64,000 nt of DNA, from NCBI GenBank assembly GCA_902606585.1, contig CACLGX010000001.1, forward strand, positions 62,001 through 126,000, given 5' to 3'. Every line of letters starts with the position of its first letter. Position 1 is the stretch's first letter. Source of the stretch: Paracoccaceae bacterium (GTDB taxonomy: Bacteria > Pseudomonadota > Alphaproteobacteria > Rhodobacterales > Rhodobacteraceae). The position numbers and the translations under genes are program-made. The notes beneath the pieces are model-generated. The model was not told where the DNA came from. It searched no databases and was given only the letters and a program-made list of their open reading frames with translations. Below are positions 1-9,859 of the stretch, piece after piece.

Positions 1-305
1 TAGGCCCTTATTTTTGCAGGCTCCCCTTTTTTAGATGGTCCATAGTAATCTGTTGCAATCATTCTGACTGCACCTTTTGATTGGATTTGCAAGGATAGTT
101 TCCATCTAAGCTTAATACTTTCGCCAATTATTGCGGTCAAAAGTGCCATCTCTGCCACCAACGCTTCAACGACACTGGGGTAGTTATGTTGCTTAAGTAC
201 GCCGTCAAGAACCCCGTCTAATCTTGCCACGCGGCCTCGTATATCAGATTTATCAAGTTGAAATGGAAGGACTGTATCATCCCAAATTCTAGCTGATGAG
301 TTCAT
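1..305 (-). CDS. hslO: Redox-regulated chaperone Hsp33, N-terminal part (runs off the window)
   Basis: Hsp33 is a cytoplasmic holdase activated by oxidation of a C-terminal zinc site. About 101 residues are visible, reading leftward from an ATG at 305-303. The N-terminus contains WDDTVLPFQLDKSDIRGRVA, then LDGVLDGVLKQHNYP, LIAT-type and DYYGPSKKGEP segments characteristic of the alphaproteobacterial Hsp33 substrate-binding domain. The CxC/CxxC redox switch would lie beyond the window edge and cannot be checked. The divergent NUDIX gene next door is a neighbour of hslO in many Rhodobacteraceae. Recognised by sequence resemblance only, but the match is strong. Confidence 0.88.
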   Translation of the reverse strand, partial: MNSSARIWDDTVLPFQLDKSDIRGRVARLDGVLDGVLKQHNYPSVVEALVAEMALLTAIIGESIKLRWKLSLQIQSKGAVRMIATDYYGPSKKGEPAKIRA

Positions 306-387
306 GATATGCTCTTTTTAATTACACTGGCGACACGCATAACCTGTCTATATAGTGGCTACAAGATAACTTAAGTGAGAAATTAAT

Positions 388-825
388 ATGCGGCGTTTTG
401 GAAATGTTCCTGATTTAGAAAAGAAATATGTAAGAAGACCAGGCGTTTACGCAATTTTAACTCGAGGTGATCAGATTTTATTAACCTACCAAGAAGAACC
501 AGATTTTGAATTTCAATTACCTGGTGGTGGTATAGATAAGGGAGAAAACTCTATTCAAGCTCTGCATCGCGAGGTTTTAGAAGAAACAGGGTGGCTAATC
601 TCAAAACCTAGGTTTTTGGGTGTATACAAGCGCTTTGTTTATATGCCTGAATATAAAATGTACGCCGAGAAAGTATGCAAAATCTACCATGCTATTCCTT
701 CGCTTAAGACAAGTAACATATTAGAAAAAGGCCATTCAGCTCACATTATGCATGCGCATTTGGCAATTCGCTTATTGCATGGTGGTGATTTACATTTTTT
801 AGAAAAGCATCTTCAGAAAATTTAA
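388..825 (+). CDS. NUDIX hydrolase
   Basis: Small (145 aa) cytoplasmic nucleoside-diphosphate-X hydrolase. A complete Nudix box lies at about residues 47-69 (GGIDKGE, seven residues, then REVLEETGW), giving the Gx5Ex7REUxEExGU pattern with all metal-binding Glu residues. The preceding segment FEFQLPGGG is the usual strand leading into the box. Substrate cannot be told from sequence. It is divergent from hslO with about 80 bp between, and its stop codon overlaps the convergent SDR gene's stop by 4 nt. Confidence 0.85.
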   Translation: MRRFGNVPDLEKKYVRRPGVYAILTRGDQILLTYQEEPDFEFQLPGGGIDKGENSIQALHREVLEETGWLISKPRFLGVYKRFVYMPEYKMYAEKVCKIYHAIPSLKTSNILEKGHSAHIMHAHLAIRLLHGGDLHFLEKHLQKI

Positions 826-1634
826 ACTAGATGAAGTATGTCCAGAGGTTTTGCTGAGCCTCGCTTTGCAATAGACTTCTTTTTTAATGTGCGCATGCTA
901 TCGATCCAGCGATCGTAATCTGACACTTTATTTTTCAAATACTTTCGGACTTTTGAATGAGGTAAGATTAAAAATTCTTCACGACACATAGCTTCATAAA
1001 CTTTTTCAGCAACTACTGTGGGCGATAATAATCCCTCGATAGTTTCAGCATCCGAAGGATCACTAAATCCCAATAAATTACTGGCAACGTACTGTGGACA
1101 TATAACGGAAGATCTTATGCCGTCATCGCCATGTGATATTGCTATTCCTTCTGAAAAACTTATTGCAGCTGCTTTACTGGCGCTATACGGGGCATCGCCT
1201 ATTTGATAAAGGAGGCCAGCGGCCGAAGCCGTATTTACGAGATAACCGTATTTACGGTCCAACATCCCCGGTAACAATCTTCTAGTAGCATAGACGTGTG
1301 CCATTACATGTAAATTCCAGCTTAACTCCCAAGTTTTGTTTGAAGCAGATGCGACGTGATCTGGATCAACAAAAATCGTTCCTGCGTTTGAAATGAAACA
1401 ATTAACTCCACCAAGCTTATCCTCGGCAAAAGTTATAAAGTTATTGAGTTCTTCTTCTTGAGTTACATCACATACATATCCGAAGCCACCAAAGTTTTCT
1501 GCTAAATTAGGAGTGTCTTTATGTTTGTCCGCAATTACAACATTAGCGCCCATAGTGGAAAATTTTTTAGATAAGGCAAATCCTATACCTTGGGCTCCAC
1601 CGGTAATCAAAATTGTTTGGTTTTTGAAGTTCAT
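822..1634 (-). CDS. Short-chain dehydrogenase/reductase (SDR)
   Basis: NAD(P)-dependent oxidoreductase of the classical SDR family, 270 aa. Visible are the TGGAQGIG nucleotide-binding motif near residue 12, SNAG near residue 84, and the catalytic Ser...YSASK (Tyr-x-x-x-Lys) near residues 140-155. Substrate unknown. The ATG at 1634 is preferred over an in-frame TTG three nucleotides earlier because it forms a TGATG overlap with the ilvA stop, implying translational coupling to ilvA. The C-terminal extension (VRKYLKNKVSDYDRWIDSM) is longer than in minimal SDRs. Confidence 0.85.
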   Translation of the reverse strand: MNFKNQTILITGGAQGIGFALSKKFSTMGANVVIADKHKDTPNLAENFGGFGYVCDVTQEEELNNFITFAEDKLGGVNCFISNAGTIFVDPDHVASASNKTWELSWNLHVMAHVYATRRLLPGMLDRKYGYLVNTASAAGLLYQIGDAPYSASKAAAISFSEGIAISHGDDGIRSSVICPQYVASNLLGFSDPSDAETIEGLLSPTVVAEKVYEAMCREEFLILPHSKVRKYLKNKVSDYDRWIDSMRTLKKKSIAKRGSAKPLDILHLV

Positions 1635-2860
1635 CAAATTACGAATTGAGCTAGCGTTTCATCATTTGTAATATCTGAAAAAGTTATGCCTGCGTTTGAC
1701 AGTTTTTCAAAAAAATCATCAAAATGATTGGGATCTTTAGTTTCTATTCCGATCAGGATCGATCCAAAATTACGGGCAGATTTTTTCAAATACTCAAACC
1801 TCGTAATATCATCATCTGGGCCCAAAAAATTAAGAAATTCTTTTAGAGCACCGGGGCGTTGAGGCATTCTAAGAATTAAATATTTTTTAACTCCTTTGAA
1901 ACGCTGTGACCTTTCTTTCACCTCTGGCAAACGCTCAAAATCAAAATTTCCACCCGTGGTAATACAAACCACAGATCTACCGCTTATTGATTGTCCTAAA
2001 TCCTGCAACGCGTCTATAGAAAGTGCTCCGGCTGGCTCGAGAACAATTCCTTCGACATTGAGCATTTCTAACATTGTAATACAAACTCTGTCTTCTGGCG
2101 CTCTTAAAACGTTAGCTAAACCAATTGACCTCAGTGTTTCGAAAGGCTTGTTGCCAATTTGGCCAACAGCAGCACCATCTGCAAATGTGTCAACTTTATC
2201 TAGAGGCACAGGCCTACCAGAAATTAATGCAGCCCACAGGGATGCACCTCCCAAAGGCTCAATCAAAGAATATTGTGCGCTATTTTTAAAATAGTTTAAG
2301 ACTCCAGCTGAAAGTCCTCCGCCTCCGACAGGCATAACAATGTGATCAGGGCAAAAACCGAGTTGTGCTTCGATTTCGACGGCAACCGATGCTTGGCCTT
2401 CAATAACATCAGCGTCATCGAAGGGCGATAAAAAATGCCCATTGTTTTTTTTGCAAAAATTTTGTGCAGCCTTTAGACAGTCGTCGAAGTAATCTCCAAC
2501 TAATTCAATTTGAATGGCATCGCCTCCAAAAATCTCAGTTTTTTGGATTTTTTGCTTTGGAGTAGTCACAGGCATAAAAATGGTACCCTTAACGCCAAAG
2601 TGCTTACACATGTACGCAACACCTTGAGCATGATTTCCAGCGCTTGCTGCAACAAAAAGCTTATTTTTGTCTTGTTTGCGCATTGCATTGAACGCACCCC
2701 GTAACTTGTAAGAGCGAACAGGGCTTAAATCTTCTCGTTTTAACCAAATATCTGCACCATAAATTGCAGAAAGGTGCTCATTTTTTTGAAGTGGTGTTCT
2801 TTCAAAGACTCCACGCATTGCTTTTTCGGCTTCTTTTGCCGCTTCGTTGAAGTGTTCCAT
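1634..2860 (-). CDS. ilvA: Threonine ammonia-lyase (threonine deaminase)
   Basis: PLP enzyme making 2-oxobutanoate from threonine, the first step to isoleucine. The PLP lysine lies in SYKLRGAFNAM (about residue 52), followed by SAGNHAQG and the glycine-rich PVGGGGLSAG phosphate-binding loop. A C-terminal ACT-like domain (YLILRMPQRPGALKEFL) marks the regulated biosynthetic form. The frame stays open to a GTG at 2899 and has ATGs at 2875 and 2860. The last gives the usual N-terminus (MEHFNEAAKEAEKAMRG) and is chosen, though no strong ribosome site decides it. Followed by a coupled SDR gene. Confidence 0.93.
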   Translation of the reverse strand: MEHFNEAAKEAEKAMRGVFERTPLQKNEHLSAIYGADIWLKREDLSPVRSYKLRGAFNAMRKQDKNKLFVAASAGNHAQGVAYMCKHFGVKGTIFMPVTTPKQKIQKTEIFGGDAIQIELVGDYFDDCLKAAQNFCKKNNGHFLSPFDDADVIEGQASVAVEIEAQLGFCPDHIVMPVGGGGLSAGVLNYFKNSAQYSLIEPLGGASLWAALISGRPVPLDKVDTFADGAAVGQIGNKPFETLRSIGLANVLRAPEDRVCITMLEMLNVEGIVLEPAGALSIDALQDLGQSISGRSVVCITTGGNFDFERLPEVKERSQRFKGVKKYLILRMPQRPGALKEFLNFLGPDDDITRFEYLKKSARNFGSILIGIETKDPNHFDDFFEKLSNAGITFSDITNDETLAQFVI

Positions 2861-3012
2861 AGCATAGCTTTGCATTAAGTTTGAACATCTTACAAGCACT
2901 CAAAAGATTTAAATACCTGCTTATTTTTTTATACAATAAGAAAATTTGTTAACTTGCCCATTAGGGTAAAAAACGTTATCGCGCTGAACTTAGAAATGTA
3001 GAGGATTGTTTA

Positions 3013-4242
3013 ATGTCCAAACCGAAAAAAGTTGTTTTAGCCTATTCCGGCGGTCTAGATACGTCTATTATTCTGAAATGGCTCCAAAATGAGTATGGCT
3101 GTGAGGTTGTAACTTTCACAGCTGATCTTGGTCAGGGTGAAGAGCTAGAACCAGCTAGAAAAAAAGCTGAATTGCTTGGTATCGATGCTAAAAATATTTT
3201 CATTGAGGACGTTCGTGAAGAGTTTGTAAAAGATTTTGTTTTTCCAATGTTTCGAGCTAATGCAGTTTATGAAGGACAATATCTTTTAGGAACTTCAATT
3301 GCGAGGCCATTAATATCCAAGAGACTGGTTGAAATTGCTGCAGAAACCGGTGCTGACGCTATTGCACATGGAGCCACTGGAAAGGGTAACGACCAAGTTA
3401 GATTTGAGCTGTCGGCCTATGCTTTAGACCCGAATATAAAAGTTATTGCTCCTTGGAGGGAATGGGATTTGGGTAGTCGAACCAAGTTGCTGGCATTTGC
3501 AGAGGAGCATCAAATACCAATAGCAAAAGATAAGAAAGGTGAAGCTCCTTTCTCAGTTGATGCAAATTTGCTTCACACATCTTCAGAAGGAAAGGTTTTA
3601 GAAGATCCTGCACAGACTGCTCCTGAATATGTTTTTCAGCGTACAGTTAATCCAGAAGATTCACCGGACGAACCCGAGATAATTGAAGTCGAATTTAATA
3701 AGGGCGACCCAGTGGCAATTAACGGAAATAAAATGTCGCCAGCTACAATCTTAACTTCTTTGAATGAATATGGATATAAACATGGGATCGGGCGGTTGGA
3801 TTTTGTAGAGAACCGGTTTGTTGGCATGAAATCGCGCGGTATATATGAGACCCCAGGTGGTGAGATTTTGTTAGAGGCACACCGTGGAATTGAACAAATA
3901 ACTCTTGATAGTGGCGCGGGGCATCTAAAGGATAGCCTAATGCCCAAGTATTCTGAATTGATATATAATGGGTTCTGGTACTCACCAGAGCGTGAGATGC
4001 TTCAGGCTGCAATAGATCTTTCACAAGAATTTGTGTCGGGAACAGTAAGACTAAAACTTTTCAAGGGCTCTGTTCGTGCGATTGGAAGGTGGTCTCAAAA
4101 CTCTTTATATTCTGAGGCTCATGTTACTTTTGAGGATGATGCTGGAGCTTATGATCAAAAAGACGCCGCGGGTTTCATCCAGTTGAATGCTCTTCGGCTG
4201 AAGTTACTCTCGGCTCGAAATGCGCGTTGCAATGAAGGGTAA
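3013..4242 (+). CDS. argG: Argininosuccinate synthase
   Basis: Condenses citrulline and aspartate with ATP in arginine biosynthesis (cytoplasm). The 409-aa length is normal. The N-terminal ATP-pyrophosphatase motif YSGGLDTS sits at residues 11-18. Further family segments are [38 protein letters not shown] and [15 protein letters not shown]. It is divergent from ilvA across about 150 bp that should hold both promoters. It converges on rlmN with only 9 nt between stop codons. Confidence 0.97.
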   Translation: MSKPKKVVLAYSGGLDTSIILKWLQNEYGCEVVTFTADLGQGEELEPARKKAELLGIDAKNIFIEDVREEFVKDFVFPMFRANAVYEGQYLLGTSIARPLISKRLVEIAAETGADAIAHGATGKGNDQVRFELSAYALDPNIKVIAPWREWDLGSRTKLLAFAEEHQIPIAKDKKGEAPFSVDANLLHTSSEGKVLEDPAQTAPEYVFQRTVNPEDSPDEPEIIEVEFNKGDPVAINGNKMSPATILTSLNEYGYKHGIGRLDFVENRFVGMKSRGIYETPGGEILLEAHRGIEQITLDSGAGHLKDSLMPKYSELIYNGFWYSPEREMLQAAIDLSQEFVSGTVRLKLFKGSVRAIGRWSQNSLYSEAHVTFEDDAGAYDQKDAAGFIQLNALRLKLLSARNARCNEG

Positions 4243-4251
4243 AAGTTAAAT

Positions 4252-5442
4252 TTATCCGTTTAGGTCTACAGGTACTGAAGTTCTGTTTGATTTGAGTTCT
4301 TTTTTTGTAGCAGATTTGAGTTGACCACAAGCAGCCATAATATCCTCGCCCCTAGGCGTTCGTATCGGACTGGCATAACCAGCTCGGTAAATTATTTCTG
4401 CAAACGATTCTATTTGCTTCCAATCTGACCTTTCAAATGGTGATCCTGGCCATTCATTAAAAGGTATCAAGTTTATTTTGGCCGGAATTCCTTTTATTAA
4501 TTTCACCAACCGGCGAGCGTCTTCATCAGAGTCGTTTATGTTTTTTAGCATTACATACTCAAATGTAATTCTTTCTGAATTTGAAACTTTTGGATACTTT
4601 TTAAGAGTTTCCAACAAATTGGAAATATTCCACTTTTTATTTATCGGAACCAGTTTATCGCGGATTTCATCAGTGGTGGCGTGAAAAGAAATAGCTAATT
4701 GGCAACCAATCTCTTCAGCTGCTTTTGCAATTTCTGGAACAACACCAGATGTTGAAAGCGTAATTCTTCTTCTTGATAAAGCAATTCCCTCAGGGTCCAT
4801 CGCTATTTTCATAGCATCACGAACATTATCAAAATTGTATAAGGGTTCTCCCATGCCCATTAAAACAACATTAGATAGAAGCCTAGGTTCAGTTCTAGGT
4901 ATTCCTTGAGTTGGCCATTCACCCAAGTCATCTCGCGCAACTAAAATTTGCCCTACAATTTCGCTGGAAGTTAAATTTCTAACTAATCTTTGCGTTCCTG
5001 TATGACAAAAAGAGCAGGTTAAAGTACACCCTACCTGGGAACTTATGCAAAGAGTTCCTCTATTCTCTTCGGGGATGTAAACGGTTTCTATTTCATGCCC
5101 ACCGTCTATTCGCATCAAATACTTTCGTGTTCCGTCTTGGGAAATATTTTTTGAGATTATTTCGGGAACTGAAAGCAGAAAGTTTTTTTGAAGAGTTTCG
5201 CGATAAGGTTTGGCTAGGTTTGTCATTTTGCCAAAGTCACGTATACCTTTCTCGTATATCCATTGCCATATCTGTCCAACACGCATATTTGCTTGTTTTT
5301 CAGGAGTACCGCTTTCGATGAGAACCTCCCGCAAAGACGATCTAGTAAGACCAACTATATTTAGAGGTCCCTCAGGCGCTTTTCTCGGAACTGTTACAAA
5401 ATTATGTGTTAATATTTTTGATGTTTGAGTTTCTTTAGTCAA
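4252..5442 (-). CDS. rlmN: Dual-specificity 23S rRNA A2503 / tRNA A37 C2-methyltransferase
   Basis: Radical-SAM methyltransferase of 396 aa. The 4Fe-4S motif CTLTCSFC (Cys139, Cys143, Cys146) is present. The C-terminal catalytic cysteine lies in [14 protein letters not shown]. Other RlmN signatures are [32 protein letters not shown] and [12 protein letters not shown]. The downstream-strand neighbour at 5509-6048 is an IalB-like gene, a pairing common in Rhodobacteraceae. Confidence 0.96.
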   Translation of the reverse strand: MTKETQTSKILTHNFVTVPRKAPEGPLNIVGLTRSSLREVLIESGTPEKQANMRVGQIWQWIYEKGIRDFGKMTNLAKPYRETLQKNFLLSVPEIISKNISQDGTRKYLMRIDGGHEIETVYIPEENRGTLCISSQVGCTLTCSFCHTGTQRLVRNLTSSEIVGQILVARDDLGEWPTQGIPRTEPRLLSNVVLMGMGEPLYNFDNVRDAMKIAMDPEGIALSRRRITLSTSGVVPEIAKAAEEIGCQLAISFHATTDEIRDKLVPINKKWNISNLLETLKKYPKVSNSERITFEYVMLKNINDSDEDARRLVKLIKGIPAKINLIPFNEWPGSPFERSDWKQIESFAEIIYRAGYASPIRTPRGEDIMAACGQLKSATKKELKSNRTSVPVDLNG

Positions 5443-5508
5443 AATATTTTCCAGTCAAATTTTGTATTCCCCAAATAATAATGGCTAATTAATTCGATAG
5501 TATGGAGC

Positions 5509-6048
5509 TTATTTACAGCGCTTTTCGGCATCTTCAACTGCTGCAGTAAAGCCTAATAAAGAAAAAGTATCTTGGGTTTTGGTGCCACGGGATGATCTTG
5601 CGGTCAAAATAGCTTTAGCGCCTTTTTTCATAGCTTTGATGATTTTAGCGTCATCCTCGTCAGAGCGGGCCCATGCCCATTCACCCTCAGTAAAAAGGGC
5701 AAAATTTGTTCCGTCTACATTTAATGTTACATTTGAACCATCTGCAAAGGGATATCCACCCGTAAATGTTAACTGGCCATTAACCTTACTTTCCGGCCGG
5801 AAATTTACGAACAGCAGAATATCCCCTCTTTTCACACTTACAATTCGCCCATCTCTTGTATTGATTATTTCTTTAGGTTTAGACACGCTCCAACATTCTT
5901 TTGGATTATCTTCCACAAAAATGCTCCAGTCTGTCTTATCTGCAACTTTGTTGCTACTAGTTTCTTGTGAGAAAGCCTGTGTTGAAAGAGTTATACCAAT
6001 AAAAGCGATAATTGTTTTTACTGGTATCAATAGTGTCAAAAATTTCAT
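5509..6048 (-). CDS. Invasion-associated locus B (IalB)-family periplasmic protein
   Basis: Predicted exported protein of about 179 aa with an IalB-type domain (WSVSKPKEIINTRDG ... ILLFVNFRP ... EGEWAWARSDEDDAKIIKAMKKG ... TFSLLGFTAAVEDAEKRC). The open frame extends to 6084, but the ATG at 6048 is chosen: it is preceded by AAGGAG at a good distance and begins a clean signal peptide (MKFLTLLIPVKTIIAF ... TQAFS). Two cysteines (in ECWSV and at the C-terminal EKRCK) could form a disulfide. Molecular function is unknown; the family name comes from Bartonella and does not imply invasion here. Confidence 0.8.
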   Translation of the reverse strand: MKFLTLLIPVKTIIAFIGITLSTQAFSQETSSNKVADKTDWSIFVEDNPKECWSVSKPKEIINTRDGRIVSVKRGDILLFVNFRPESKVNGQLTFTGGYPFADGSNVTLNVDGTNFALFTEGEWAWARSDEDDAKIIKAMKKGAKAILTARSSRGTKTQDTFSLLGFTAAVEDAEKRCK

Positions 6049-6214
6049 AAACAACTGCTCCTTTATCATCAAAGCGAACGCCAATATAGATTTATTCTTT
6101 ATTTAGTCATGCCCGTTTAAATGGTATAGTACGTTGATAGGACCCTAGCCTAAAATATGCTTCAGTTTAAACCCCTGAGAAAGTTAATTTTATAATAAAA
6201 GGTATAAAAATTTT

Positions 6215-7210
6215 ATGAAACCACAAATTATGTGTGAAATATGGCGCGGTTCATATTTAGAGTCTGTACATACTGGTATGGCTGTAATTTGCGATAAAGA
6301 TGGTGAAATAAGCCATCAATGGGGCGATCCAAATGCATTAATTATACCTCGAAGCTCTGCAAAGATGATGCAGGCTATACCTCTTATCATATCAGGAGCT
6401 GATAAAAAATTTTCTATCGGGGAAGATTTGCTAGCCCTTGCCTGTGCTTCGCACAATGCAGCGGAAATTCATTTATCAAGAGTCGCAGGTTGGCTTTCTC
6501 ATCTTGGTTTTAGTGACACTGATTTAAGATGTGGTTCTCAACCACCAAAAGATCCGCATGTTAAAAAAGAGATGCGTGAAAAGGGGCGCTCACCTTGTCA
6601 AATTCACAACAATTGTTCTGGAAAACATGCTGGTTTTCTATCTGTTTCTCGCCATCTAAACGCTGGAGCAGAATATACAGATCCAGACCATCCCGTTCAA
6701 CTCATGGTAATGGACGTATTCCAGGAATTAACGCAAAATAAAGTTCACGGAATTGTAATAGATGGGTGCTCGGCTCCCAACCCTGCCATGCCTTTATATT
6801 CTCTTGCCAAAGCCATGTCTTGGTTTGCAACAGCGCATAAACGGGATGATCAATTAAGCAAAGCGGCTCTTAAGTTAAGAAATGCAATGGTAAATTACCC
6901 AGAACTGGTGGCCGGCGAGCGGCGTGCTTGTACAAATTTAATGAGGGCTTGCGAAAAGAAAGCAATTTTAAAAACCGGGGCAGAAGGTGTCTTTGTAGCA
7001 ATCTTACCTGAGTTGGAAAAAGGAATTGCACTTAAAATATTTGATGGGGGAACTCGAGCTTCAGAATGTGCAATCGCTTCACTGCTTATACAATTAGGTG
7101 TTCTTAACCCTAACCATCCAACGGCATTAGCTTATACGCATGCGCCGATACTAAACTGGCGAAAGATCGAGACTGGGTTGATGAAAGCAAGCAATTCCTT
7201 CAAAGTATGA
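6215..7210 (+). CDS. L-asparaginase II family protein
   Basis: 331-aa protein of the asparaginase_II family (the Rhizobium AnsA-like family, unrelated to E. coli type I/II enzymes), expected to hydrolyse asparagine to aspartate and ammonia in the cytoplasm. Family landmarks: [14 protein letters not shown] at the N-terminus, [49 protein letters not shown] and [14 protein letters not shown]. The stop codon overlaps the start of the next (broken) rluE gene as ATGA. Confidence 0.9.
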   Translation: MKPQIMCEIWRGSYLESVHTGMAVICDKDGEISHQWGDPNALIIPRSSAKMMQAIPLIISGADKKFSIGEDLLALACASHNAAEIHLSRVAGWLSHLGFSDTDLRCGSQPPKDPHVKKEMREKGRSPCQIHNNCSGKHAGFLSVSRHLNAGAEYTDPDHPVQLMVMDVFQELTQNKVHGIVIDGCSAPNPAMPLYSLAKAMSWFATAHKRDDQLSKAALKLRNAMVNYPELVAGERRACTNLMRACEKKAILKTGAEGVFVAILPELEKGIALKIFDGGTRASECAIASLLIQLGVLNPNHPTALAYTHAPILNWRKIETGLMKASNSFKV

Positions 7211-7749
7211 TTATTTTATTTAATAAGCCGTTTAATGTTCTTTCTCAATTTACTGACAAGGCAAATTTTGCAAAAGAAAGAAAAACTTTATCCCATTTCA
7301 TAAATATTAAACACGTTTATTCGGCAGGACGATTAGATTTAGACAGTTAGGGTTTAGTAATCTTAACCGATGACGGCAGTCTGCAGTCTAAGATATCCTC
7401 GCCTAAATTTAAAATTGAAAAAACTTACTTTGTTCAGGTTGAGGGAATACCGAAAGAAAAGGATTTGTACGCTCTCAGAAAAGGACTTGAATTGAAAGAT
7501 GGTCTTACAAAGCCTGCGAAAGCTCAAACAATAGAAGAGCCAAAGTGGCTTTGGGAAAGAAACCCGCCCATTAGGGTGCGTAAGTCTATTGCCGACAGCT
7601 GGATCGAGCTGAAAATTAAGGAGGGGAAAAACAGGCAAGTTCGGCGAATGACTGCTAATATTGGATTTCCAACGCTTCGGCTCATCCGAACATCAATTGG
7701 AGAATGGAAATTAGGAGATTTAAAGCCTGGAGACTTCAAAGTTTTATAA
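7207..7749 (+). pseudogene. rluE: 23S rRNA pseudouridine synthase E (RsuA/RluE family) with an internal stop codon
   Basis: Reading from the ATG at 7207, which overlaps the asparaginase stop, gives a normal RluE N-terminus ([15 protein letters not shown]). It continues into the catalytic motif SAGRLDLDS, is interrupted by TAG at 7348-7350, and resumes in the same frame with GLVILTDDGSLQSKI. The motif in the family is GRLDxDSEGLLLLT, so the TAG replaces a Glu codon one base away (GAG). The rest, including the C-terminal EGKNRQVRRMTANIGFPTLRLIR, is intact to 7749. Without readthrough, or restart at 7465, the product is truncated just after the catalytic Asp. It may be a real recent mutation or an assembly/sequencing error. 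Confidence 0.85.
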
Positions 7750-7782
7750 AGTAGGAAATATAACTTCGGTTAAAGCTTTAGG

Positions 7783-9153
7783 TTACATCGATGAAAAACC
7801 ATAATCCAAAGCATCTAAAATCTGGTCTACTTCTGCTTCCGATATCACAAGAGGTGGCGACATCAATATATTGTTCAACCCGAGCCGAACCATAGCTCCA
7901 GCTTCATAGGCACTTTGATGTAGCTTTTTCATTTCATCCATACTCATGGCAGTTTTTTTCCTCTGATCGCTTACAACTTCAATAGCTGCCATTAAACCCT
8001 GACCTCCCCTTACATCACCTATAACATCAAATTTTTTTTTCAATTTCAGTATGCCCTCATAGAGTTGTTTGCCTCGAACTCCTGCATTGTCTTTTGTGCT
8101 AATTCTTTGAGTTTCAGAAAGGCAGGCACAAACAGCAGCTGCGCCAACAGGATGAGCGGAATAAGTGTAGCCATGAAATATGCCAGCTTCAGGACTATTA
8201 GAGTTTTCAAAAACATCTGCTACTTTTTCGCCCATTAAGGCTGCACCGACAGGGAAATAACCTGATGTAATTCCTTTAGCCATACTCATCATATCTGGTT
8301 TAACGTTCCAGTGCCTTGCTCCTGACCAGGATCCAGTTCTGCCAAAACCAGTTATTACTTCATCTGAGATCATCAGAATGCCGTTTCTGTCGCAAATCTC
8401 TTGCATGAGGCCCATGAAAGATGGGTCTGGAACTATTACGCCACCTGCTCCCTGGATAGGTTCCATAATAAAAGCAGCAATAGTATTTTTGTCCTGAAAA
8501 GCAATTTCATCTTCGAAGGTCTGCGCAATATTGAGCGCCAATTTTTGGGGATCTGTTTCGTTAAATGGATTTCGATAAGTGTATGGGCTAGGTAAGTGAA
8601 AACAGCCTGGCAATAAAGGTTCATACGCTATTCTAAACCTATTATTTCCATTTACGGATGCCCCACCAAAGTGCGTTCCGTGGTATCCTTTTTTTAGGGA
8701 TATGAATTTTGTTCTCGTAGGTTCTCCCCGCAACCGGTGATATTGCCGAGACAACCTTAGGCAGGTTTCTATTGAATCCGATCCACCTGATGTGAAAAAA
8801 ACTTTCTCCATTCCATCAGTTTTAAACATTTCTTTGACCATATAAGAGGCTTCAATAGCAGCTGGATTAGTTGTCCCTGCAAAGCCAGAATAATAAGGTA
8901 AATGATTAAGTTGCTCCGATATGGCGTTTTTAACTGCTTCATTTGAGTAACCTAGATTTACACACCAAAGCCCTCCAACGGCATCAACTGTAGTATGCCC
9001 GTCCATATCGCTAATCTGCGATCCACTAGCGTTTGTAATAACTTTAGGAGGGTTATTAATTGAGTCGCCTGGCGCTCCCATTGGATGCCATAAATGTTTT
9101 GCATTATTTTCGATGATAAAATTGTTGTCTCGCATATTGTCCCCCATACTCAA
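7783..9153 (-). CDS. Class III (omega-amino acid:pyruvate type) aminotransferase
   Basis: PLP-dependent aminotransferase of 456 aa. Visible are HLWHPMGAPG, FTSGGSDSIETCLRLSRQYH, the DEVITGFGRTG motif with the PLP-pyridine Asp, and the Schiff-base lysine in MAKGITSGYFPVGA. This subgroup uses amino donors such as beta-alanine, putrescine, taurine or other omega-amines with pyruvate as acceptor; the exact donor cannot be assigned. A taurine-pyruvate function would fit the organosulfur genes a few kb away but is only a guess. The start could be either of two nearby Met codons (MSMGDNM). Convergent with rluE. Confidence 0.85.
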   Translation of the reverse strand: MSMGDNMRDNNFIIENNAKHLWHPMGAPGDSINNPPKVITNASGSQISDMDGHTTVDAVGGLWCVNLGYSNEAVKNAISEQLNHLPYYSGFAGTTNPAAIEASYMVKEMFKTDGMEKVFFTSGGSDSIETCLRLSRQYHRLRGEPTRTKFISLKKGYHGTHFGGASVNGNNRFRIAYEPLLPGCFHLPSPYTYRNPFNETDPQKLALNIAQTFEDEIAFQDKNTIAAFIMEPIQGAGGVIVPDPSFMGLMQEICDRNGILMISDEVITGFGRTGSWSGARHWNVKPDMMSMAKGITSGYFPVGAALMGEKVADVFENSNSPEAGIFHGYTYSAHPVGAAAVCACLSETQRISTKDNAGVRGKQLYEGILKLKKKFDVIGDVRGGQGLMAAIEVVSDQRKKTAMSMDEMKKLHQSAYEAGAMVRLGLNNILMSPPLVISEAEVDQILDALDYGFSSM

Positions 9154-9253
9154 ATTTAAACTTAATTATGTTTACGTATCCTGTCGATTAAATTTTAGTG
9201 TAAATTTATCGTTTTGTGGACAATAATTACTAGTGTGTGTAAGCGACTAGTTC

Positions 9254-9730
9254 ATGAATAAAGCTAAAGCAGATCCAAATTATAAAGTCATCGCCGAAAA
9301 TAGGCGTGCGCGATTTGACTATGCCATAGACAGTGATCTTGAATGTGGTGTTGTTTTGCTTGGATCTGAGGTTAAATCTTTACGAAATGGTGGTTCAAAT
9401 ATCGCAGAAAGTTATGCTCAAATCGAAAATGGCGAGCTTTGGTTAGTAAACTCGTATGTAGCACCTTATGAACAGGCTAAAAACTGGGGGCACCAGGAGC
9501 GTCGAAAAAGAAAATTACTGGCAAACAAAAAAGAGTTATCTAGGTTGTGGAATGATACTCAACGCAAAGGAATGACGCTTGTTCCTTTGGTGATGTATTT
9601 CAATCATACTGGAAGGGTTAAGATCAAAATCGGTATCGCTAAGGGTAAAAAAATACACGATAAGCGTGCAGATGAGGCAAAACGCGATTGGGGAAGGCAA
9701 AAACAAAGGCTTCTTCGGCAATCTGAGTAA
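9254..9730 (+). CDS. smpB: SsrA (tmRNA)-binding protein
   Basis: SmpB binds tmRNA and delivers it to stalled ribosomes (trans-translation). Length 158 aa is normal. Typical segments are [53 protein letters not shown]-type YVAPYEQ, and a basic C-terminal tail ([19 protein letters not shown]) that mimics an anticodon. No tmRNA gene was seen in the window. Confidence 0.96.
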   Translation: MNKAKADPNYKVIAENRRARFDYAIDSDLECGVVLLGSEVKSLRNGGSNIAESYAQIENGELWLVNSYVAPYEQAKNWGHQERRKRKLLANKKELSRLWNDTQRKGMTLVPLVMYFNHTGRVKIKIGIAKGKKIHDKRADEAKRDWGRQKQRLLRQSE

Positions 9731-9766
9731 TGAAGATGAATTGCCGGAAATTAAAGGAGTTATTTT

Positions 9767-9859
9767 GTGCTAAATTTAATCCATCTTGATGCTTGCCCTA
9801 ATTACTTTGAGCTTGTAGTCAATTATTTAAAGAGAGTAGAAAAATTAAATGGAAAATGA
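9767..9859 (+). CDS. Candidate 30-residue small protein upstream of sseA
   Basis: A short reading frame starting at GTG 9767 is preceded by AAAGGAG at an ideal spacing (7 nt). That ribosome site is clearly better than the one in front of sseA itself. It encodes about 30 residues (LNLIHLDACPNYFELVV, then NYLKRVEKLNGK), amphipathic in pattern, and ends 11 nt inside sseA in a different frame, so it could couple sseA translation. No family recognised. It could also be a chance ORF or a decayed gene end. Confidence 0.35.
   Translation: MLNLIHLDACPNYFELVVNYLKRVEKLNGK

Noticed and set aside
1896..2294. 132-codon plus-strand frame inside ilvA
   Set aside because: Shadow of ilvA; composition is random-like and no family was recognised.
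5579..6106. 175-codon plus-strand open frame opposite the IalB-like gene
   Set aside because: Antisense shadow; the minus-strand frame has a signal peptide, a ribosome site and a recognisable domain.
7465..7749. 94-codon frame as an independent small gene
   Set aside because: It is the in-frame C-terminal part of rluE after the internal TAG, not a separate gene.
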